This document shows, piece after piece, positions 37,101 through 47,950 of a stretch of DNA of 64,000 nt. The stretch spans positions 184,015,114 through 184,079,113 of the forward strand of contig NC_077233.1 in NCBI RefSeq assembly GCF_027887165.1, given 5' to 3'. A program made the translations under genes and the position numbers. Source of the stretch: Monodelphis domestica. Taxonomy: Eukaryota; Chordata; Mammalia; Didelphimorphia; Didelphidae. The stretch's first letter is position 1, and each line of letters opens with the position of its first letter. Under the pieces are notes generated by a model. That model did no database searches, was not told where the DNA came from, and worked only from the letters and a program-made list of their open reading frames with translations.

Positions 37101-39104
37101 ATTGAGAAGTGAAAGCAATACTTTTTAAACCATTAAGACATTTAAAATTTATTTTTAAATTAAGAGGTTGAACTAAAGGATCTCTTGGGTCCCTTCCAGT
37201 TCTAAAGTTCTTTAAGGCATACTTTAATTCCTAAAGGAAATACTCATAGTAATCGAGAATCCATTAAGTCTTTGAAAAGAATAGTCTAAAAAACCAAAGA
37301 GGCTTAAAGTGAGAGCTCCACACAGCACCCACACCACCCCCCACTCCACCCCACAAAATCGGATACTTAGACCTATTTTTTAATGTGTTTATTAGGCTTT
37401 ATTTCCCAGTTTATCAGGCTTCTTCAATACTGTATATATTAAAAATCAGATCCTATTCAAGAAACTCAAAGACTATTCACATTCTCTGGCTGAAATGATA
37501 TTTTGTTATATTGACTTCATTCCTAGAAATTTTAGTCATACAGAGCTTTTGCAATGGTGGCTCATTGTAATGGAATTTGACTTCTGTATGATACCAGTGT
37601 CATGCTGTGGAAAGGACTTAGAGAAAATGGAATCAAAGGCCTTTTGTTCAAATCCCTTTTCCCAGCTCCCTGTGTGATGTTCAGCAAGTCACTTAACTTC
37701 TCTGGCTCTGTTTCCATATTTATAAAATCAAGGGAGTAGACGAGTATTAGTATAGAAGATCTCTAAGGCATACTCCAATTAGATCTACAACTACAATATT
37801 TCAACCAGATCTTTATAAGTAGTTTCCTAAACAAGTATCCTCAGAAAGGAAACAAGAAGCAAAGGAGAAATGCCCTGAGTACCATCTCTATAAGGAAAAA
37901 GCAGCTGGAATAATTTATGTGACTTCATTTCTTGGGATCCTGTTTACCCTATTGCCCTTTCAAATATAACTATGTAAAACTAATACCAAAATTCATAGTG
38001 GGATAATTTAGAAAATCCAAAGTCCAAATTAAGGCTTCTTTTTTAAGTCTGATATTTCCCACAGATGAGAGATCAAATTCCAACAATCTGAATGCTAGAT
38101 TATAATACATAGTAACTATAACCTATGATAATTTGTGTTATGGAAAAATACCTCCATTTTAATATCTAAAGATATCCTGGATAAATCAGAGTGGGCAATT
38201 TCTCATCAAACCACATTACCACAAATCACTGTTTCCATATAAAATAATAACCTTTGACAGAAAGTGTATTGTGAACCAAATTAATAACACTATACCCTCT
38301 ACAAACAGTATTACCAGCATATGTGACAATTCAATCTTCTTGGCACAAAGACTTCCTTCCAACAGGAATACTTTTCTGTCTATAGACAACGATTTTTATC
38401 CAACTAGCTAGTACCCAAAGCCAGATTTGAACTTGGCTTTTCCGAACTTCATGGCTGTCCACTGAGACCTACCTACCTGAAGAGAACTCAAATTGCTTTT
38501 ATAGCATTAATCTCATAGTTATGCAATATACATCTGCTCGAGGTGTATGTATAGAAATCAAAATCTTGAGCCTGAAACTCATTTGGAATCTAAGGTTTTG
38601 GGGATTTTGCAGTTTTAGGGGGAAAAAATTAGCTTGTATTCCATAAAACAAAAGAAAATAAATATTTCCACAATTGTTCATACTTGAGAAAAGACATACG
38701 TAAAGCTTCTTCCCTTAAAACAGTGCTAATATAAAACAGTCAAGAAAACAATTTATCCTATAAATCTGATATCAAATGTAGAATGCTTAGGGAGTTAACT
38801 CTTCATCTGCCAGAGAGTGAAGCAGGAAATTGTCAATTTCTCCCAAAGTCAAATTTATGAATAGCCTTCTTACTGTCTTTACTCTTTCTATCCATGGAAT
38901 TAATTCCTATGGAATCTAAAATCATTCCATTTAAATTAAATAATCTTCAACCTAAGACCGATTTAATCAAATTTACTGCTCTTTCCAAAAACAATAAAAA
39001 TACGTGTATCTTAGATCTCAGATTATCAAGAAGAGAATATACAAATTAGAAACCACCCAACAATACTAAATCAAAACTGAATGTTACCAATTCAGTTCAT
39101 AAAT
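37101..39104. other. Intron 1 DNA, mostly unique
   Basis: No gene is seen. A MIR-like element lies at about 37600-37770 ('ttcagcaagtcacttaacttctctgg'). A short AC/CACC run lies at 37320-37350. The rest is AT-rich. Confidence 0.45.
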
Positions 39105-39370
39105 GATTTAGAGCTGGAAGGTTCCTTAGGGCCCAGCACCCTCATCTTAGAAATGAGGAAACTAGGCTGAAAAAGATTTAGTGGTTTGCCCAAGGTCACA
39201 CAGCCAACAAGTATTATGGATGAGATTTGAATCCAAGTCTTTGATTTCAAATGCATTTGTCCTACACACTGGGTCATCCAAATCCAAATATTTATTAAGC
39301 ACCTCTAATGTACAAAGCACTAAGCTGAATAGCCTCCTTTTCCAAGCACTTCCAAATAACAAAGTACAAA
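39105..39370 (-). mobile_element. MIR/CORE-like SINE and LINE-like scrap
   Basis: 'tttagagctggaaggttcc', 'gaaatgaggaaactaggctg', 'ccaaggtcacacagcc', 'tttgaatccaagtc' (about 39105-39275), followed by 'aatatttattaagcacctctaatg' (39276-39370). Confidence 0.6.
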
Positions 39371-39639
39371 ATTTCAGTCAAAAAAAAATGGTTTATGGCT
39401 AACAGAGAGAGCCACCAAGCCTATTTTTGCCATTTGTATTACCCAGCTGTCACTGAACCAAGTCTCTCATTGTTATTATGGGAGCAAGTAGAGAAATCCC
39501 TTTTTTAGTCACTATTGGGATAATATTCTGCCTTTTTAGAATCAAATGGTCAGACTCCAGCTCTCAGGCCACTATGCCAAAAAGCTCTATGTAGCAAACA
39601 CACAATGATTCATACTCATTTTAAGATGAAGGAGGAAAG

Positions 39640-39805
39640 AATAATAAGAAAATGAGAGATCCAGACCTGAAGTCAGAAGGATCTGGGTTCAAATGTGACC
39701 TCAAGATACTTCCTAGCTGTGTAATTCTGAGCAAGTCACTTAAACCCATTTGCCTATCTCTTGCTCTTCAAAATTGTTACTGAGGCAGAAAGTAAAGGTT
39801 TTTAC

Positions 39806-39848
<43 letters not shown>
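39640..39848 (+). mobile_element. tRNA-derived SINE ending in (AAT)n
   Basis: 5'-truncated SINE ('gacctgaagtcagaaggatc', 'ctgagcaagtcacttaaaccc', 'gaggcagaaagtaaagg') whose tail has become about 13 AAT units at 39809-39848. Confidence 0.85.
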
Positions 39849-39849
<1 letters not shown>

Positions 39850-40059
39850 GGGGAAAGCATGTTGAATTACTTGAAAATAAGCCTAAATGGAAACTATGCT
39901 TTGCTCTTCTGTTCACTAGTGTCTGGACTCTCTCAGGTCCTTGATCTAGCTTGTTCCTAACTTTTGCTAATGCTACTTCTCTTCTTTTGCAAAACATTTT
40001 CACTGTGACTTTTCCTAAGTTATCTTGACCAGAATTTGATGTGGTAGATTTTCTGGATT

Positions 40060-40425
40060 GTTGTGAAGGAAGCATGCTGGGTAAACTGGGAAAAAATGCT
40101 TCCTCTCTTACTCTACCATCTAGATTGTCTTCCCTGGAATACCTTCCAAATGTGTTTCATGAGCCCAGCTCAAGATATCCATCTTCTCCAAGAAGTCTTA
40201 TTTGACAGACCTAAAGTCAAGGAAAATGTTTCCTTAATTTTTGCTCTCAACATTTCATTTAACTTGAACTCTTTCCGCCCCTAATTATTTAGGCTGTATC
40301 TTCCCTTTTTTTCCTCCCAACTAGACTTGTGTTCCCCAAGGACAGGAATATATGTTTTTCATATCTGTCATGTCTGCCATGAGGAATACAGATGACACAA
40401 TAGTTGGTCAAGAAATGCCAAATGA
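40060..40425 (+). mobile_element. L2 3' remnant
   Basis: 'cctggaataccttccaaatg', 'ccatcttctccaagaagtcttatttgac', 'gttccccaaggacaggaat' follow L2 order. Confidence 0.6.
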
Positions 40426-40433
40426 GGGGGCAG

Positions 40434-40650
40434 CTGGGTGGCTCAGTGGATTGAGAGCCAGGCCTAGAGACAGGAGGTCCTAGGTTCAAATCTGGCCTCA
40501 GACACTTCCTAGCTGTGTGACCCTGGGCAAGTTGTTTGAAAGATACACTGCAGAAGGAAATGGCAAACCATTCCAGTATCCTTGCCAAGAAAAGGTCAGA
40601 CGACTATGGTCCATTGGGTTACCAAGAGTTGGACACAACTGAACAAAAGA
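40434..40650 (+). mobile_element. Composite SINE: common head, MAR1-like tail
   Basis: The head matches the 'ggggcagctgggtggctcag' type through 'ctgtgtgaccctgggcaag'. It then switches to 'gcagaaggaaatggcaaacc', 'ccagtatccttgccaagaaaa' and 'gttggacacaactgaacaaa', the MAR1-like tail. The copy at 13420-13610 has the same tail variant. Confidence 0.8.
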
Positions 40651-42309
40651 CTTGGGAAATGACTGGCTCCTCCCTCATAGGTCTTTAAGCAAAGGATAAA
40701 TAACCACTTTGGGCAAATGTTTAAAAAATTCTTGGCCACATACTAGATAGCTGGCCTCCTCCTCTTGGGTCTCCTACAGGTCTCAGTATCAGTCCTATGA
40801 TCCTTTCTTTAACCTGGATACCTGCGACGATGTTGCAGACAGTCTGTTGATTGATTACATCTGCTATTTATTATATAGGCTTGACCAATCTGAACCTCCA
40901 ATTGACAGGCTAACACTTGAAACCAAGTCTCCTAACTCCCAAATTCACCTCCCACTCCCCTTTCCTAGGCCCCTCCCCACCTCTTACAATCCCCAAGTGG
41001 GAAATCCAGGAATACTACTCGGGGACTGAAGATGATCATTTGGCTCTAGTCAGGGATATTCACTGGTCATTGATTAGTGTTGGCTTCTCTTCTTCTCCAT
41101 CTACTCTGCCCCAAGTCCTCGGCTTTAAGAAGCTTCATTCCTCCCTGACACCAGGAAGAGGGGAGAAGTCGGCAGGCAAATTCCTAAGACATCCATCAAA
41201 TCCCAAATCAGTTTCACAGTGGTGAAATCTATATCAATCAGAACAGGTCAAGAGATAGGGCTTATATAAGGTCCCTGGCCCCCTCCCTCTTCAGATCAAC
41301 TTCCACAGCCACACACACACACACACACCCGACCTCAAGCCCTATAATCCCCTGTGGACAGTTGGAAGTAGCTAACAGACTTGCACTGGCCCTGGAGTGA
41401 GGAAGACCTGGACAAATTTGACAAGTCACTTAACTTCTATTTGCTCTGGTTTCCTCAATTGTAAAATAGGAAGAAAAGCATGTACCCAAGGCTTAGCAGT
41501 GTCTGGCACATGGTCGGAGTTATAGAAATGTTATAACTTCTCTCATTTTACAGATGGAAACCAAGTCCCACCAGTTTAGTGGTTTGCCCAACGATTGCAG
41601 AGCTAGGAAATTGAAGCCATATAATAAAATGAAAACTTAATATTTATCTTAATTTTTTGGATTAAAGCTATCAATTGTTCTCTGTATGACCATCTTACAT
41701 TCCCAAGGAGTCACTGTTTTATTAATTATGCATGCATAGGAAATAATTTAAACTGCCAACTCAAGAAAAGCAACTTGGCACAAGATGGGGGGTGGGGTAG
41801 GGACTACTAAAGATGAAGCAGTCTTAGCACAATCTAAAGCAAGTCATTACTTTTCAGTAATGTGTCTCAAGAGATTTTTACAGTTGATATAATTCAGGCA
41901 AAACTTTAGTTTCGAGTTTCAAGTGAAAGCACATAAACTCAACTGCACTGACTGAAATCTATCTACTTATAAAGGTTAGTAGCTGAATCTTCCTGGCAAT
42001 GTTTTTGCAAAGAAACCTGCAACTTTAGAAGACCTAGATGACTTGAAGAAACCTTGAATTTCCCAATAACATTAATTTTAAAATGTAAATGAACTCCATC
42101 CTATTAAAAGCAAAAACCTGCAATGGCAAAATATAAATAACCCTAGAGCTTTAAAAAAAATAGCTTTAACAGAGGCTTAATGAAAAATAGTTGCAATTTA
42201 AAACTAAGACTAAAACCACATATTTGCAGTCATTTTTACAACGAATCTGGATTCCCTTTGGATAACTATCCCAAAGTCTAAGTCTGATTTATGAGTTTCA
42301 CTTGACCAG
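40651..42309. other. Intron 1 DNA, mostly unique
   Basis: A (CA)n run lies at about 41311-41328. A MIR-like element lies at about 41365-41540 ('acaagtcacttaacttctatttg', 'agtgtctggcacatgg'). A reverse scrap lies at 41540-41615. No gene is seen. Confidence 0.45.
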
Positions 42310-42535
42310 ACAGGCTACATTGGGGGTTCTTATAACTTTTCTGTGTACATCATGGACACCATTGGCAATCTGGTTAAGTCAAAGTATGGAGCCCTTCTCC
42401 AAATGTATTTAAATACATAAAATAAAACACACAAGAGTACAAAGGAAATCAATTATATTGAAATACTACTATCAAAATATTTTTTAAAGTTCTTGGACAC
42501 CAAATTTAAAATCTCCAATCTAAATCATCATTCTA
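42310..42535. repeat. Best copy of the 'ggttctta...' repeat family
   Basis: 'gggggttcttataacttttctg', 'atcatggacaccattggcaatc', 'atacataaaataaaacaca', 'gaaatcaattatattgaaatac', 'gttcttggacacc'. This is a known marsupial interspersed repeat, probably a non-autonomous DNA transposon. Name not recalled. Confidence 0.6.
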
Positions 42536-43140
42536 ATAGGATAACATTTGTAAAGTGCTTGGCCCATGATAGGTGTTTAATAAATACTTGTTTCCTTATA
42601 AAAGTATAGGGCCTGGACCTGCTATTTCAGTGATCATCTGACAATGCTGGTTGTGAAGAGAGGTCTAAGAGAACCCAGAGAGGGTTAAGTGATTAGACCA
42701 GAATGCCACAGGCTTGGAGACATCTCACTTGCTCTAATTATAATAACCTTTAACACTTTGGTTTAGATTTAGAAACAGGAAACCTGTTAAAGAGCTGAAA
42801 GAAGTCCATAACTAAGGTGAACGTACAGCAAGCAGTACTTCTTCAAAATGTTTTATTTCTAGAATATGAAAACTTTCACCTTCCCACCTCAACAACTAAG
42901 AACTACATATTTAGTAATAACATAATAATAATAGTTAGCACTTATAAAGATTCTTAAGGCTTTCAAAGCACTTTACTTTTATTATCTCATTTGATCCTCA
43001 CAAAAACCTGGGAAGTAGGTACTATTATTATTAGCTCCATTTTACAGATGAGTAAACTGAGGCAGAATTAAGTGACCTGTTAAGGGTCACACAGCTACAA
43101 AACATCTAGAGTTAAAATTGAACGGAGGTCTTATTCACTC
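42536..43140 (-). mobile_element. Reverse MIR element and flanks
   Basis: The MIR is at about 42905-43140: 'tagttagcacttataaag', 'caaagcactttacttttattatctcatttg', 'ccattttacagatgagtaaactga', 'gggtcacacagct'. A plus MIR tail scrap is at about 42540-42600. Confidence 0.7.
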
Positions 43141-43649
43141 AAAATCCAAATGAAGGGAGGCAGTAATGTGTTCATCAGAGGTAAATGATAGTAAAGAAAA
43201 GTAAAAATCTATCTTATTTCCTAGTCCCTCTCATATTTGTATGACTGAGTGAGGAAAGAGCAGTGTAGCAACTGTGTGCTTTACAAACTGTTTCCTAACA
43301 AAGACTTCCATCCTTCTGTGGGATCTGTAGGCTGCCAATGTAGTTTGTTTTGTTTTTAATTTTGTTTTTTTCCTGACACTTCAAACACATAGCTAGAGTT
43401 TTCCTCCTGGTTCTGCCCCTAAGTCTCTGATCTCACTCAAATCACTGGACTCCCCTGGGAAATAAAAATAGAAACCTCCTCCAGTTATTGCAAACTGGAC
43501 CAGTGACTACATGCCTTTGCAAATAGTCTTGTCTCAATAACTACGGAAAGCAGCAACAGCCACCAATCTCGTCCACAACATTCATCCGGTCCCACCACCT
43601 GGGTTCTTCATCTCATCTGCTACACCCCAACTCCAAATCCCAATTCTAA

Positions 43650-44760
43650 CTCCCCAGCCAATACCCAGCCACGGTGCCCTTCCCCATACGGATCAACACA
43701 AAGTGGCTAGACCCCTTTCTTTTCCGTTCCCCCAAACAGTGCCGCGCAGGCCTATTGGGGGTCCGTCCACATTCTGTGGGAAGTTCCCTCCCTTTGGCCG
43801 TTCTCCATCAGACCCAAAACGCGGTGGTCCAAATCGGCGCCAACGTGCTGGCATTTAAGCTCGCCCGAACTTCCTCGTTGGGCGGCCCAATCGAAAAGCC
43901 TAAGGAATAGCAAACTCCGGCACCAGCTGAAGCTGCCCAGGACAGGACGCCACGAATCACCCCCAAGTCCCAGCGAAGAGGGGTAGGCGCGTTTTCTCTC
44001 CCCTTTAACTGGCCCAGAGGGACTGCCCTGGGAGGGAGGGAAGGTGCCTGCCTTTTTTAACTGGGCCAGCGTGGGAGGAAGGACTCGCCTCAAATTCTGC
44101 CCACCCGGGGACTAGTTACAGCCCTCGGGTCCTAGGTACTTCCGAAGCCAGGACATTAGGGAAGGAGAAACCACTGGAGTATGGCCCAAAGTCTCCCAAC
44201 TTTTTTTTTTTTAAGAAACCCGACCCCATTACAGGGAATGTCAGATCCTGGAGGAGACAAGCCCGGGAGAAGGTGCAGCGGAAAGGAAGGCGGCCCCCGG
44301 GCCCAGCCCGAACCCCGCGGGAGACCGCCCCCTCCTCGCGGTCCCGGCTCCCGTCCGGGACCAGCCTGAAGGCGGCTATTCGCGCCCTGTGGCCCTCCCT
44401 CAATCCCCATCTAGTGCCTCGAGACCAAGTGAGACGAGTTCCTCGTCCTCTTTTGAGCACTCCCCCCCGGGGGTCTTGGTTCAAGGAGCCCCGCACTTAC
44501 CACCGCCTGCTGAGCCAAGCCGGGAGGTCTGAGCTCGCCTGGGCAGGCGAGGGGGCGGGTCTGAGCTGACCGGGGCGGGGAGCGCAGCTCGAGGCTTCCG
44601 GCTTCTCCCCGCCTCCTGGCCGGGCTCCTGGAGAGCTTCAGCCCCGTCCCGTACTTTCCCGTCCCAGTCGCGTCCCGTCCCGCCTAGTCTCGCTCTCCGC
44701 CCCCTTTCTCTTCCCTGCCCAACCCCTTCCTCTCGCGACGGGAGGCTCCCCCAGCTGTAA
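43650..44760 (-). promoter_or_regulatory. LITAF: CpG island, inferred LITAF promoter
   Basis: About 1.1 kb rich in CpG and free of repeats; the densest part is about 44270-44750. It has GC boxes, for example gggggcggg at 44551-44559 and ggggcgggg at 44572-44580, and no evident TATA box. It contains a strong minus-strand splice donor (GTAAGT at 44500-44495). It lies 29 kb upstream of LITAF exon 2, matching the human layout of a non-coding first exon in a CpG island. A perfect p53 half-site form (agacaagccc) is at 44255-44264. Confidence 0.65.
44501..44600 (-). other. LITAF: Candidate LITAF non-coding exon 1
   Basis: On the minus strand the sequence caggcggtg|GTAAGT gives a near-consensus donor whose intron starts at 44500. 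The exon's 5' limit is unknown; 44600 is a placeholder, since GC boxes lie inside this span or just upstream. Translation starts in exon 2, so this exon would be 5'UTR. Confidence 0.5.
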
Positions 44761-44829
44761 CACTGCAGCCCTGGCCTCCCTGTGTCCCTCCTGTCCAGTT
44801 CAAGGCAGACCCCTCCAAACTCTAGATTC

Positions 44830-44995
44830 ATAAACTCCCAGATTTGGAAGGAACCTTAGAAATCATCGAGCCCAGAGGTTCTTAGCCTTCTGTGGGCCAA
44901 GAATATCCCCTTCCGGTCTGGTCTAGCTCTTCTCACGATCATGTTGAATGCACAGAATCCATAGGATTAAAAAAGAAAACGGATGAGGGAAAAGC
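44830..44995. repeat. MIR-like scrap joined to a 'ggttctta' repeat
   Basis: 'cagatttggaaggaaccttagaaatcatc' (in part) then 'gaggttcttagccttctgtggg' and 'atccataggatta'. Both words recur elsewhere in the window. Confidence 0.5.
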
Positions 44996-45494
44996 AAGAT
45001 GCCATTTTTTTCATCATCCAAGTTTGTGGTCCCTGGGAAATCTGCCCTTTCCCCTCCCCCACCTACCTCCTCTACTCCCGCGGGCCATAGACTCCTGCTT
45101 AGGTAGGAATCCTCCATCTGGTCCCACGTCCTCATTTTACAGAGAGGGAAACCGAGGCCCAAAGGCCAGTGAGTGACAAAACTGGATAGAACGAGAATTC
45201 CGGGTCATCCCACTCCCAGTACAAGATTCTTTACCTAAGATCTTTTCCCCGTCTCCCTCAAATTTTCCCTTTTTGTCTCCCAGTTTTGCTTTCAATTCCT
45301 TCCCCAGTCATACTCTTGCCATCCCTTGTCTTTCCCAGATTCTGACCTCACTCCATTAGTTCCCCTCTCTCACAGGCCTTGGTGCCCCCCCTGTGCCTTC
45401 TCTCAGAGGGGCCAATGATCCCTTCTCCCTAAGAATTCGCTGAGCTGACTACGTAATCACAGTCTCTTCTGTCCTTTTTACCCTTTCTAGGGTA
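44996..45494. other. Unique CT-rich flank
   Basis: No gene is seen. A short 'ttttacagagagggaaaccgaggcccaaag' type MIR scrap lies near 45135-45165. Confidence 0.4.
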
Positions 45495-45698
45495 ACTGTG
45501 TGGTTGCTGTTGTTCAGTCCTGTCTGACTCCTGGTGACCCCATCTGGGGTTTTCTTGGCAAAGATACTGGAATAGTTTGCCCTTTCCTTCTCCAGTTTAT
45601 TTTACAGATGGGGAAACTGAGGCCAACAGTAACGTGATTTGCCCAGGGCCGCACAACTCTTAAGTGTCTGAGGCCATATTTGAACTCAGCAGAAATGT
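45495..45698 (-). mobile_element. MAR1-like SINE
   Basis: 'gttgttcagtcctgtctgac', 'gaccccatctggggttttcttgg', 'gatggggaaactgaggccaac', 'ctgaggccatatttgaactc'. It lacks the tRNA-like head. Confidence 0.88.
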
Positions 45699-46410
45699 TG
45701 CCAGGAAGATTCAGCTGCTAACTTTCATAAGTAGTTTTCAGTCAGTGCAATTGAGCTTGTGTCCTATGAGAAAGAATGACGTATTTGCTCCCATTTTCTG
45801 TGAATTCTGAGTCATGGGTGCTGATGGAAGATTCCATTAGATTTCTATGTGCCATTCTCCAAAATGGATTCAAGTTTTTCTTAATAAACACCAGAGACGT
45901 TCATTTTACAGTTGGGAGAACTGAAGCCAGTCCTGGTAAATTGACTGCTCCAAGATCACAGAGCAAGTCCAGGAAAAGAACCCAGGTCCCTTAACTCCCA
46001 CTCTAGCATTTCTTCCACTAAAAATCACCTTGACAACCCAACTCACCGCAGCAAATCTAAAAGCTGTAGAAAATTAGAAAGGAATATGTATAACAAAGCT
46101 TGTAAAAAAAAAAATACATCAGTGAGTGTGATCTCATCCGAGTGAATACTCCCACTAGTTTGAACTTCAGTACCTCCAATACTTTTAATCCTGTTATGCT
46201 TCTCCATTTCTTTCCATAATTCCTCCATAAAGGACCTACCCAACATTACTAGAGGTCTTCCTCTGAGGAGGGAGAAAGTGTGTACGTATACATACATGAA
46301 ACATTGCACCTGTGATTTCATTAAAGAAGGGAATGTCGATATGGATAGGTACTATATTTATGATTTCTTTGGTATAAGGAACTCCTAAGTGAAGAAATTC
46401 CCTCTACCGT
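45699..46410. other. Unique DNA with a MIR scrap
   Basis: At about 45895-46010, 'cattttacagttgggagaactgaag' and 'gatcacagagcaagtccagg' suggest a reverse MIR. The rest is unrecognised. Confidence 0.45.
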
Positions 46411-47200
46411 CTGTCAACATGGAATCTAGAAACCCTAAACTTGTAGCCTAGTAAGATCTGATGAACCCCAAGTTTTAGAACTAGATTTTTTTAAACCCTC
46501 ACCTTCCATCTTGGAGTCAATACTGTGGACTGGTTCCAAGGCAGAAGAGTGGTAAAGGCTAGGCAATGGGGGTCAAGTGACTTGCCCAGGGTCACACAGC
46601 TGGGTTAGAACTAGATTATAAATTGGAGACCCCAAAGCTTGTCCATGTTCCCGGTTCCTGTGGGAATCCATCCTGAAGGGAATCTCAGGGGAGCAGTTTC
46701 AGACAGAATAATGGACCCCTAGGTAAATGTGCTATATTTAGCATATGCTAAGGACCCTCTTTGTTTTAGGTAGTCTCCCCTATTGTATCAGAGACCCTTT
46801 CCCAAGAAGATCCACACCTGGGCTGGAACCATCCTTTAGTATCCATTGTTAGCAGCCCCTTCCCTTACACCCTAGCCTCTGGCTATGATTCCTTTCCCAG
46901 GCTTGATTGTATGCTGTCAGTATAGTTTGAACACTCCCGTTTTCTTGGTATCTTTCCCAGCCCCTGGATCTCCCCAAAAGGTATCAAGGTTCCCCAAATT
47001 CTTTTGTTCCTTGGAGTGGACATCTAGTGCTGTGTCCTTCCCAGGGATAACATCCCCAGAGGGCAGGCTTTATACCCTGTAAAAGTTGTGGCACCAGACT
47101 GAGTAAAGGGCCAAGTATTGGACTCATCCCTATCCTGATTAAACCGTGGTTTTTCTGACTACTTTGGTAGTTCTGTGTTATTTCCAGGTTAACACTTCCC
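46411..47200 (+). mobile_element. LTR copy A, with a nested SINE
   Basis: This segment recurs at 47951-48535 in the same orientation: 'acatggaatcta', 'ttggagaccccaa', 'cccaagaagatccacacctggg', 'ctagcctctggctatg', 'tttgaacactcccgttt', 'ggtttttctgac'. Two diverged direct copies of about 600 bp fit LTRs of an old endogenous retrovirus-like element. No internal gag or pol sequence is seen between them. Ends are approximate. Confidence 0.6.
46475..46617 (-). mobile_element. 5'-truncated SINE with exact target duplication
   Basis: Reverse SINE 3' half (about 46488-46604; 'aaaccctcaccttccatcttgg' to 'cacacagctggg'), flanked by the 13-bp duplication ttagaactagatt at 46475-46487 and 46605-46617. It lies inside LTR copy A. 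Confidence 0.93.
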
Positions 47201-47482
47201 TTCAGTTTACCGTCTTCGAGCTGCCTGGACTACGAGCACTAAGATTAAATGGTCACAAAACTGCCTGTCAGAGGCAAAGAATGATCCTAGGTCTTCTTGA
47301 CTCCAAATCTGGCTTTCCACGCATTCTCCCCCAGGGCCATTCAAGATAGACGATGGAAACTTACAATAACATGCCTGAGGAGAGACTCTAAATGAATGCT
47401 CTAATGCAAATACCAACAACATGGAAATGGGTTCCAATCAAGAAACTTTCAATAAGAGCAGCACTTCAGCTATGTATTACCC
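47201..47482. mobile_element. SINE/MIR scrap and L1 3'UTR fragment
   Basis: 'taaatggtcacaaaactgcc', 'gatcctaggtcttcttgac' (about 47240-47330) fit a reverse SINE/MIR. 'agactctaaatgaatgctctaatgcaaa', 'taccaacaacatggaaatggg' (about 47385-47450) match L1 3'UTR blocks at 56806-56860 and 59963-60010. Confidence 0.6.
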
Positions 47483-47914
47483 TGGAAACTAGAGGTCCCA
47501 CACTTGCAGCTTGGAGGGATTTGGTGATCCCCAGTTTATTTAGTTGGGAGGTTTTGACCTTGTCACAGAGTTCCTCCCAGAGGGAAAGTCCTACTTCACT
47601 GGTCTCAGGCTAACCATAGACTTTGAGTTAGTTCTGAGTGGGGATGGCCAATCCCATCGGATGCCTCTTTTTGCCTTAGAAGCTTCTCCCATTGTATCAC
47701 ATCTCCCTTTCGGGGATTGAACTTGGGACCTTCAATTTGTGAGACTGGCACGCTACCCACTGTGCTATAACTCAAGGTCTATGGTTAGCCTGAGACCAGT
47801 GAAGTAGGACTTTCCCTCAGGGAGGAACTCTGACAAGGTCAAAACCTCCCAACTAAATAAACTGGGGATCACCAAATCCCTCCAAGCTGCAAGTGTGGGG
47901 ACCTCTAGTTTCCA
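47483..47914. repeat. 148-bp inverted repeat (hairpin) with a tRNA-like loop
   Basis: Arm 1 (47483-47630) and arm 2 (47768-47914) are reverse complements differing by two substitutions, a 1-bp indel and a 2-bp indel, by direct alignment. The loop (47631-47767) starts with sequence like the LTR middle ('ccttagaagcttctcccattgtatca', compare 48158-48178), then a tRNA-like block. Arm 1 also aligns weakly with the 5' part of LTRs A and B, so arm 1 plus loop may be a third LTR fragment. Confidence 0.9.
47709..47776 (-). other. tRNA-like pseudogene segment in the hairpin loop
   Basis: On the minus strand it reads tagcacagtgggtagcgtgc (A-box and D-arm, with gcac/gtgc pairing), ccagtctcacaaattgaagg (anticodon-arm-like, close to elongator tRNA-Met but with CAC in the loop), and ggtcccaagttcaatcc (B-box and T-loop). 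The acceptor stem does not pair and the T-stem is poor, so it is not a functional tRNA gene. Its 5' end overlaps arm 2. Confidence 0.6.
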
Positions 47915-47950
47915 CGTTGACACTACTTAGAGCCAGATCACTCATTTCCT

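Noticed and set aside
43650..44100. Divergent plus-strand gene starting at the CpG island
   Set aside because: No start region, splice pattern or protein family could be recognised on the plus strand.
44481..44831. 116-codon Arg/Gly-rich frame on the minus strand
   Set aside because: It overlaps the CpG island and predicted non-coding exon 1. Its composition is that expected of GC-rich DNA.
47709..47776. Functional tRNA gene
   Set aside because: Acceptor and T stems do not pair properly and the 5' end overlaps a repeat arm, so it is called a pseudogene-like segment.
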